Assembly (NCBI GenBank): GCA_023052935.1
Contig: CM041292.1
Span: forward strand, 139,576,951-139,640,950
Direction: 5' to 3'
DNA: 64,000 bases
Source of the DNA: Piezodorus guildinii
Taxonomy: Eukaryota; Arthropoda; Insecta; Hemiptera; Pentatomidae
Every line of letters begins with the position of its first letter. Within the stretch, counting starts at the first letter, position 1. Below are positions 57,000-64,000 of the stretch, in pieces. A program made the position numbers and the translations under genes. The notes beneath the pieces were generated by a model, which searched no databases, was not told where the DNA came from, and saw only the letters and a program-made list of their open reading frames with translations.

Positions 57000-57680
57000 G
57001 AATTTACCGTAACCCTGCATTAATTTTTACAACTTTTTGTATGAAATAATATTTATTTTAAATCTTTACCTTCCTACGGTACATCATACATCTATATTAC
57101 TTTCCTAATTAAAAAAAAAATACGTGAACAATATTTTTGCTCTTTTCTTTTTAAGTGGGAAATAAAATTAGTCCAATTTATATACCCGTATTTTAACAAT
57201 GCTAACAAGATAATATTTTTTTTTTTCGAATCTACAAAATTAAAGGTAGTTTATAGAGAAAAAAATTTAAAATGTCGACTTTTAAGCTCTGTCAGACTAT
57301 TTAAATAAGAATGAAACCTTATATCATATTAAAGCCTATACAATTTTACATCGATATAGAGAATATAATCAAAATCTTTAGAGCCGTTTTTGAGAAAATC
57401 GTTAAAAGGTTTGGTATAATGTGGTCTTCCGGTTTGCCAATCAGTTGAAAAAGTTGCTGTTACATCTCAGGAATATATGCTCCTGAAATATGAAATTTCA
57501 ATTTTATAAACTTATTGTTTTCGATTTAGACTGACCAAATACACACACTCAGACCTCATTGCGGTACATGGTCATTTGGAATCGGGGAAAACTAAAACCT
57601 TTATTTCCGTTGAAAACTGGCATTCGAAACATTTTCACAATCGCAATACTTTCCCTTAATTACATACATTAAAAAGTAAA
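57000..57680 (+). repeat. HLE repeat, right two-thirds
   Basis: This has the family's central and right blocks: AACAATGCTAACAAGATAAT, AAATTAAAGGTAGTTTATAG, TGTCAGACTATTTAAATAAG, CCTTTATTTCCGTTGAAAAC, and a final ATTAAAAAGTAAAAAC. Confidence 0.75.
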
Positions 57681-57789
57681 AACAGGACATAAACGTCATT
57701 TAAGAATACATTTTTATAGATAAATCCAATTCAAGTTACAATGATAAAATTTTCAAAGTCGATCTAAATTTTATATAATACCAGAGTGT

Positions 57790-58300
57790 GTTATAACACA
57801 GTGTATCAGATTGCAGGAGTACGGTCACTCAAAGTCGTGCTGTAACCACCCCCACGTTGTGTAAGATGTGCTCATAACCACGAAAGTGCAACTTATACGA
57901 AGGCAAGGGAAACACCAGCGACATGCGCCAACTGCCAGGGAGGACATCCAGCCAACTATCGTGTGTGCCAAGTGCTAAATGACTTGAGAATTCAACGAAC
58001 TTCACGAACATACCGCTCTGAACGACCTCATCCAATTTGGAGGAATTTCCGGATCTTCCTCAAAAAACATCAATTCAGCCACTATCTCAGAATAATGCTA
58101 CACAGATAGAGTTGCTAGTCCAACAGCTGAGAGCTCCGAATCGACAACAGGAACCAACACTCCAATAATGAAACCACCACTCCTGACATCGTCCTCCCCA
58201 CAACGAACTATCAGGCTTCGGTGTGAGGAGGAAGATTTCTCAGCAGCCGTATTCAGGTGGAAATCCATTTCAGAAATAATAAGAGGGTAAAATATCCTTA
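57790..58300 (+). pseudogene. Jockey/X-type Gag fragment with zinc knuckles
   Basis: In shifting frames: QEYGHSKSCCNHPPRCVRC, then AHNHESATYTKARETPATC and CANCQGGHPANYRVC. The spacing of Cys and His (YGHs..C, CVRC..H, ATCANC..HPANYrgC) is that of the C-terminal knuckles of Jockey/X-element/I-type Gag proteins, which bind nucleic acid. There are frame changes near 57855 and stops after 58080. No RT follows: within about 130 bp comes the tail shared with 59714. Confidence 0.7.
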
Positions 58301-58423
58301 TTCAGCCCAATTTGAGCCTTCTCTAAGACCTAGCTCAGTTAGCTAAAGCTATGAACCCTCCAAATAGCCCCTAACTAATCAAATAACCATATGCTCATGA
58401 ACACAACATAAAATAAAAATACC

Positions 58424-58625
58424 TGAGAGAAGACGTGCTGTTGGATGTAATATTCTTCACGATTCATTTCTTATATATTAATGTAATTTTTATATATATT
58501 TAAATGTATCTTATTATTATGCCTGACATATTATTATTTCGTTAATTTTTTTTATCCCACATGCTGGTTGCCACAATACTGCTGACAGGAACAAATTAAT
58601 AAACAAGTGAAATAAGAAAAAAGAA
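58424..58625 (+). repeat. 3'-tail repeat of a retroelement, copy 1
   Basis: ACCTGAGAGAAGACGTGCTG, then GCCTGACATATTATTATTTCG, TGCTGACAGGAACAAATTAA and an A-rich end match 59714-59850 in order. This is probably the 3' UTR of the element whose gag fragment lies just upstream. Confidence 0.55.
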
Positions 58626-59665
58626 TGACTAAATTTAATAAATAACTTTCTTATAAAATCACAGCGGTAATAAATTACAACTCCATTTTGTCAATGTTGA
58701 TTGTTAAATATAATTTTAACATTCTATCTATCTATCTTATGGCTTCTTATTATATCTATCTATCTTATGCGCTATAACTCGTGGCGGGTCCTGGCCTCCT
58801 CTCCGAGACTACGCCATTCGGCGCGGCTTTACACTGCTGCCTTCCAGTTTCTGACTCTAAGCAGGTCTATCCGCCAACTATCCACCAGAGCTTGGGACAT
58901 CCGACTCTTCTTGGACAACGGATTTCCTCTTCCATGAATCTTTTACGCATTTCATTTCACTTGTCTATGCGAGTATTAATGTTACATATTACTATACAAC
59001 TTTAACTTGAAATAAAAAAAAAAAAATATATATATATATATATATTAAAACAGTCCTTAAAATATTAAATTCGGCCCATAGTAAAATTAGTCCTTTTCGT
59101 ATAACATGTAATGATGTTACATATTAATATGCAAATATTATATATGTTACCTAGTGTTATTACGTTTAAAAAGATCTTTAATTATAAAATAGAGGAAATG
59201 AGACACACTATAAGAAATGAAGAAACGGACGCGGAGGTGTTGAGATGGTATAAGGTTCCCGGGAGACTACTGCTCCGGTCAATCACCGGGGTCCACTCTC
59301 CTTAAGAACTCACCAGGGAAATTCAAATTCGACCTACTTCTAAGCAACTCACTTCAAGTGACGTCTGTTGTGGAAGTGGTAAACACGAGATTACTTCCAC
59401 TTGTAAGTGTTCGCCGAGTAAATGAAAATAACTCTAATGCTGTCAGCCAGTTCGCTTTATGTTTTCAGTTTTATCGCTCAGATTTAGTGTCAAATACAAT
59501 GCTTGACTGATACAACGGCAAAATCCTTCCGTCGAGCTGTAATCCGGGAGACTGTGATATGCTATTTTTTTATTAAAAACTATTTAATTAATACATTTAT
59601 TAACAGATAACTATGAATATTGTGCTACTTAAAATAATAAATGCTAAATTAAAAAAATTCTAAAC

Positions 59666-59666
<1 letters not shown>
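58626..59666. other. Spacer with a GC-rich island
   Basis: 58770-58940 is GC-rich, follows (CTAT)n repeats, and holds overlapping short frames without recognisable motifs. 59200-59560 is also GC-richer, with a small hairpin (GGAAGTGGTAAACACG..TTACTTCCAC). A (TA)n run lies at 59028-59044. No gene is supported. Confidence 0.35.

Positions 59667-59713
<47 letters not shown>
59667..59713 (+). repeat. Long poly(A) tract
   Basis: A run of about 45 A residues is immediately followed by the tail repeat at 59714. It could be the tail of one retroposed copy abutting another. Confidence 0.8.
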
Positions 59714-59718
<5 letters not shown>

Positions 59719-59850
59719 CGATAGACGTGCTGCTGGGTACTGTCCTTCCCCATGCCTGACATGTTATTATTTTAGTTTATTATTCTATCCTATTTCTGCT
59801 TGTCACAATAGTGCTGAAAGGGGCAAATCAATGGATAAAGTAAAAACAAA
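59714..59850 (+). repeat. 3'-tail repeat of a retroelement, copy 2
   Basis: CCTGACGATAGACGTGCTGC, CCATGCCTGACATGTTATTA and GTGCTGAAAGGGGCAAATCA match 58424-58625 in order, with a shorter middle. Confidence 0.55.
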
Positions 59851-60570
59851 AAATATAATAAAATATTATCTTTTAATCTTGAGGTAAAATAGTAAAAATT
59901 ATAAATCACATCGAGAACAGAACTGGTTGTTGCAAAAACTACACCTTAGGCAACCATTACAGAAACGCGGTTCTGTATCCTCTTTTTGGGTGTCGCGTAA
60001 GTTTTGCGGATTGCGTTAGTTACAATGAAGGCGTTTATTCAATCATATCGTTTAATAGATATATTATATTCCTTTCAAAACTCTATAGCCATATGTTTTA
60101 TAATAAACCAAGGAATACACAAGCTCATGTACAAACACCATTAAATTAAATAAAAATAAACTTTGTAAATAAAAATAATTCGAAGTTCCACGTATTACAG
60201 TTCGTAGAAATTTTTTTTCCCCAGATGATTCCAATAAGAACCCCTCTTAAGTTATATAGATTATTATATTAACATGGAATATATATATATATAGTTTAAA
60301 AATCATGTATATTAAAAAAAATATAAAATTTTGTTTTTCTTTTTTTTTTGGAGAAATATAATAGTAAAATATAAACTTCAATGGAGCATATATTATATTG
60401 TATTTTAAAATCTAACCTAAGAATGTATTTTTGTCAAATTTTTAGTGATGTCTAAATACTAACCCTGTTTTTTGGTAACTCATGCAACCATTAATGGCTA
60501 ACGAATAATTAGGGATCTCAAAGATGAAATTAAAATTAAAGTTTTATGAACTTTAATGGATGAAAAATGC
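59851..60570. other. AT-rich spacer, nothing recognised
   Basis: I see no feature in this stretch. Confidence 0.35.
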
Positions 60571-60885
60571 GGTTACCGAACTGGGAGGAACTCCCCTCTT
60601 CCATCGAAGGCATAAATTAATTTTTCTTAATCTGAAATCCTCGGCAGGAGACGGGCTTAATTACTGAGCCCTGATTGGATGCTTCGGGGGTGGTTAGGCA
60701 TAATCAGGTTACATATTTGGCGAGCACTGATATAATCATCATCGCCTCCTCTCATTGGTCGGCAAGCTAACCAATCAGATGCTCCTTCCAACCAACCAGC
60801 CATCTTTCCTAGCTCTTTCTTTAAGCCCTTCAGATATTGACAAAAAATGTCTATTAGTCGGCTGAAGGGCTTTATTTAGGAGGTA
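60570..60885. other. GC-richer island with CCAAT-type boxes and a hairpin
   Basis: ATTGG/CCAAT boxes occur at about 60674, 60755 and 60770. AAGCCCTTCAG (near 60824-60834) is perfectly inverse-complementary to CTGAAGGGCTT (near 60862-60872). No gene follows closely on either strand. It could be a decayed promoter, a transposon end or chance. Confidence 0.35.
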
Positions 60886-61094
60886 AAAATCCGTTTAGGT
60901 GTTTAATATATCAAACTATGACAAAGTATTTATAAAATTATTTTTACTATTTATTTCGATAATTTATAAGAGTGTGACTAGAAATGGTCTAAAAAATTGT
61001 TTTCTCAATAAATTCAATTTAAATATATTTATAGAGAAGCTGGTTGTGGGTGTCTTAATGACAGAAATAACTCACTTGTAGGGAAACTTTATTA

Positions 61095-61262
61095 TGCGAC
61101 GTTCCAGCCCGTATTGTAGGGGCCGTTCAAAAGGGCAACTAGGTGAAAAGATGTCCAGACAGTCCACTTTTATCTGAAATGGTACTGACAGCACTCAGTC
61201 TGGACATCTTTTTAGCTAGTTGCCCAGACGAAGGCATACGCTTTAGGCCGAAACGTCGGGAT
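61095..61262. mobile_element. Palindromic element related to the hammerhead-like family, copy 3
   Basis: The inner arms GGGCAACTAGGTGAAAAGAT..CCAGAC (61133-61160) and the complement of GTCTGGACATCTTTTTAGCT..GCCC (61198-61225) pair with about two mismatches. The outer arms are GCGACGTTCCAGCCC and GGCCGAAACGTCGG. The core is degenerate here (CAGACGA instead of CTGANGA), but the GCC-GAAACGTCGG end and inverted-dimer layout match the copies at 4109 and 22761. Confidence 0.5.
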
Positions 61263-61689
61263 ATAAATATAATAAAACTCCCTTATAGTACGAGTATATT
61301 ATTTCTTGATGACCGCACTGCCAGCCAACTTTCCCATCATATATACTCTACGGTCAACAATTCTTTTAAATATAATAATAGGTTTAGAAACATCATGCTC
61401 ATGCTCAAATTATATAACATTATTATGTTTTTCTCTTAATCATTGCTTTCTTCTTTATTTATGTTTTGTAAGGTTCGGATTGCGAATCTTGAATCTTTGA
61501 AACTTTCAATATACACAGAAAAAAAAAAAAATGATGATGATAGGGTTAATGAGAAAGCCATACAGTTATTTTAGTGACATAAACTTATATGAAATTTAAA
61601 AAGAGTAAATTCCTCATATTTTTGCTGGTGTATTTGGTTTAGGAACGTAGTATTTACTAATTCTAGTCTAATCTAGATCAGCTAGATAC
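61263..61689. other. AT-rich spacer, nothing recognised
   Basis: I see no feature in this stretch. Confidence 0.35.
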
Positions 61690-61930
61690 AGGATTATTAT
61701 GCTTTACAAAATTGTAAAAGGTAATTGAGAGGGGTGCAAAGCCAATAAATCTAACTGATTGTTGCTGATAATAAGTTATTTAATAAAATACAACCTTCTA
61801 TCGAGACAATCTAATTAATTCTTTAACCTTTTTAATATGCTTATATGTTCTATCTCTAAATGTATTTAAAAATCCTTAAGTTGATTTTAACATTGGATGT
61901 AAGTGGCGTGGCGAGCCCTGATTTTTAATA
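61690..61930 (-). repeat. HLE repeat, left-end fragment
   Basis: GTAAAAGGTAATTGAGAG, AATCTAACTGATTGTTGC and AACATTGGATGTAAGTGG, then a shortened GCGAGCCCTGATTTTT terminus, match the left part of the family on the minus strand. Confidence 0.7.
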
Positions 61931-63455
61931 CTTTCAGTCGAGAAAAATAAAAAGTTCTTGATCTAAAAATGAGTACCTTCCCCACATTCTTACCCTTCAT
62001 AACCTAGAACACCCAAAAAGTTGGGAACTCTTTGAAATTTGTGTTTAATGATTTCATATAAATATTAATTCGTTTTAAGTTGAAAACTATACTTGTTGTT
62101 TGACTATAGAGGGAAACTATTATAGAAAAATCCAGTCACTACGGTTGTGAATTCTTAGATTTTGACAATTCCTTTCAATCTCAGTGCATTTTACCAATAT
62201 CCCGGGCTGAGAAAATTGAAAAAAGGAAACCTAACGAAAAAAAGGATCATATCGTAACTATCAGTGATCCAATCAGGTCTATCTGATGTATACACTTTTT
62301 GAGACAGATGATTCAATCTGGTTCGTTTCAACTCGAAATAAACCGGAAGGTCGGCTGATAGCAGTCCTTTTCCGAAGTACATACCTTTTCAGTATAGCTT
62401 TTGTTTAATTCAACCATACGACATTACTCAACTTGTTTTATATTTTTACATAAATACACATGTTGAAAACTCAGTTTAAATAATGTTCACGACCTCAATA
62501 TTTTTTTATTTGACAACTATTTACCCTTAATATATATTTCATGTAAATGTAAATAGAAACGAAAATGCATTCATTTCAAATCTGAGTCCTATTCGGACTT
62601 TATTAAGCATATCATGAAAGGGAATTAACTTAAAATATAGTCCGAGTATGAAAGGCCCACCAGCCAACTAGTCGCTCACAAAAACAGTTGTAGAGAATGG
62701 TGACACTACACTATATAACGTAATCATCGAGAATCTGGAATCCTGGAATTAAAAGTACATCACGCGGCCTAGGGCCTACACGGATTGCCCTTGTCCTTTA
62801 TAGAAGCAGAGATTGATAGATAAATTCTGCTTTGGGTAGTTTTTATCGATGACTGCAGATAATAGTATTTATTAATACCTTATCTGTAGATAATAGGCTA
62901 TATCTTCTTATTATTTTTTTTAGTATATTGCTTTTAATAATGACACTTATAATCGAATTGAGATAACAACTCAATTTCAAATTTTTGATTTCACTTTTCA
63001 AGATATAAATTCGAAACAGGAATAAAAATAATCCTTTCTACTGGCATACACTGTTTCCGACATTTTTCTGAGACATTTTTTTTTTTTTTTTTTTTAAATT
63101 TGATTTAAACATCGCAAGGGTCATTCCAAAATAATCATCGGAAGTGTACGTAATAATTAGCCATTTTAATTTAAAATACCTCAAATATTTGTTATGCTGT
63201 CTGCCGAAACCCTTAAAATTTTGTCAACATATTTTTTTTTAATAGTACTTCTATGGGAATTGTGGCTAAAATATCTTCCACCAAATCGTCCATAACGAGT
63301 TCTACGAGAATAAGAGAAAGTGACAATCCCATTGGTAGACATTAGTAAATAGAGAAACTACATCGATAGATATTAATCACTTGTTTTTCAATGAATTTTT
63401 TAAACTAGTAAGAAATTTTTATATTCCACTCATTTTTGGCTTTAGAATTTTGTAA

Positions 63456-63512
<57 letters not shown>

Positions 63513-63589
63513 TATATGCATCCCCTTTTCCCTTAGTAATCGCATCACGCGTGAATGGCTTGACCGATTTCGCTGAGACATATTTGGGG
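61931..63589. other. AT-rich DNA, nothing recognised except a (TA)n microsatellite
   Basis: A (TA)n tract of about 45 bp lies at 63461-63505. There is otherwise no coding or repeat match. Confidence 0.4.
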
Positions 63590-64000
63590 CAGGACATCGT
63601 CTGTCAGGTCAGTTTTCACCAGAAATATACGTTTTAGGGCCCGCTAAATCCAAATGAACAAGACCCCCCAAAAAGTCTCTTTTTGATTAGTTGTAAAAAC
63701 GTTCATATTTTAGAAGGATACATGTCTGAGATCTTACACTTACTTTTTAGAATAGGCATTTTATGATTTGGATTTCGCACATTTTTACGATTTTCTCAAA
63801 AACGGTTATAAGGATTTTGATTAAATTTAAAAAACGGATGACTGAAAGATCTACTTTATACCATTTTCAAAACATCCTATATCGATGTAAAAATCAATGG
63901 GCTTTAAAGTCATGTAGGTTTAATTCTGATTAAAATAATCTGATAAGGGTTAAATGTTTATTTTTTGTCTTCCTTTAAAGTGCCTTTAATTTTGCCTAAT
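63590..64000 (-). repeat. HLE repeat, right-end fragment cut by the window edge
   Basis: Read on the minus strand this is the right half of the family (CCAGAAATATACGTTTTAGG, CGATTTTCTCAAAAACGG, GATGTAAAAATCAATGGGCT). It continues beyond the window. Confidence 0.75.

Noticed and set aside
61143..61439. 98-codon frame across the palindromic element
   Set aside because: Its first third is one arm of the inverted repeat and the rest is AT-rich spacer.
1..64000. A prokaryotic or phage gene system
   Set aside because: There are no operons or Shine-Dalgarno-spaced genes; every recognisable gene is an arthropod retroelement or a secreted eukaryotic protein.

Overview
The window is AT-rich nuclear DNA from an animal, almost certainly an insect (Hemiptera or Coleoptera would both fit; I cannot name the species). 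The evidence is an errantivirus-type env-bearing Ty3/gypsy element, R1-, Jockey-, RTE- and CR1-like non-LTR retrotransposons, tRNA-derived SINEs, TATA/Inr-type promoters, and two secreted proteins of an arthropod family. There is no operon structure, no CRISPR array and no rRNA. Most of the DNA is transposable-element sequence of different ages, often nested.

Layout. 1-6.3 kb: a decayed RTE-like reverse transcriptase (1340-2535) lying between two parts of an interspersed repeat (called D here), a second D copy (4780-5310), and a palindromic element with a hammerhead-ribozyme-like core (4109-4382). 6342-12365: an LTR retrotransposon with two 228-bp LTRs that look identical, a Lys-type primer binding site, gag, a U-UUU-UUA frameshift site with a hairpin, protease, integrase remains and a broken env. 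RT and RNase H are missing. 12.4-22.2 kb: RTE-like and CR1-like RT fragments, two giant foldback elements (13817-15476 and 19845-21413) and SINE copies. 22.7-28.2 kb: a second ribozyme-like palindrome and a degenerate tandem array with near-identical blocks. 28.3-39 kb: a decayed RT, a second tRNA-derived SINE, and a cluster of a roughly 0.9-kb repeat (called HLE here) that has helentron-like ends. 39.7-42.6 kb: a hAT-like foldback element with internal minisatellites. 42.9-51.2 kb: a Jockey-like fragment, a nearly complete but broken R1-clade element on the minus strand, and a Jockey-like element inserted with a target-site duplication into an HLE copy.

Only two probable host genes are visible. 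They are tandem plus-strand paralogs at 52027-52662 and 54346-55002, encoding small secreted proteins with four shared cysteines, best matched to the group 7 (Der p 7-type) allergen family. Each has a TATA box about 30 bp before a plausible start site. Downstream are a Jockey/X-type gag fragment with a tail but no RT, another palindromic element and further HLE copies.

The items most worth following up are the palindromic elements with the hammerhead-like core, the HLE family (about 13 fragments here), the RT-less but apparently recently mobile env-bearing element, and the foldback elements. All homology calls are by eye; no search was run.
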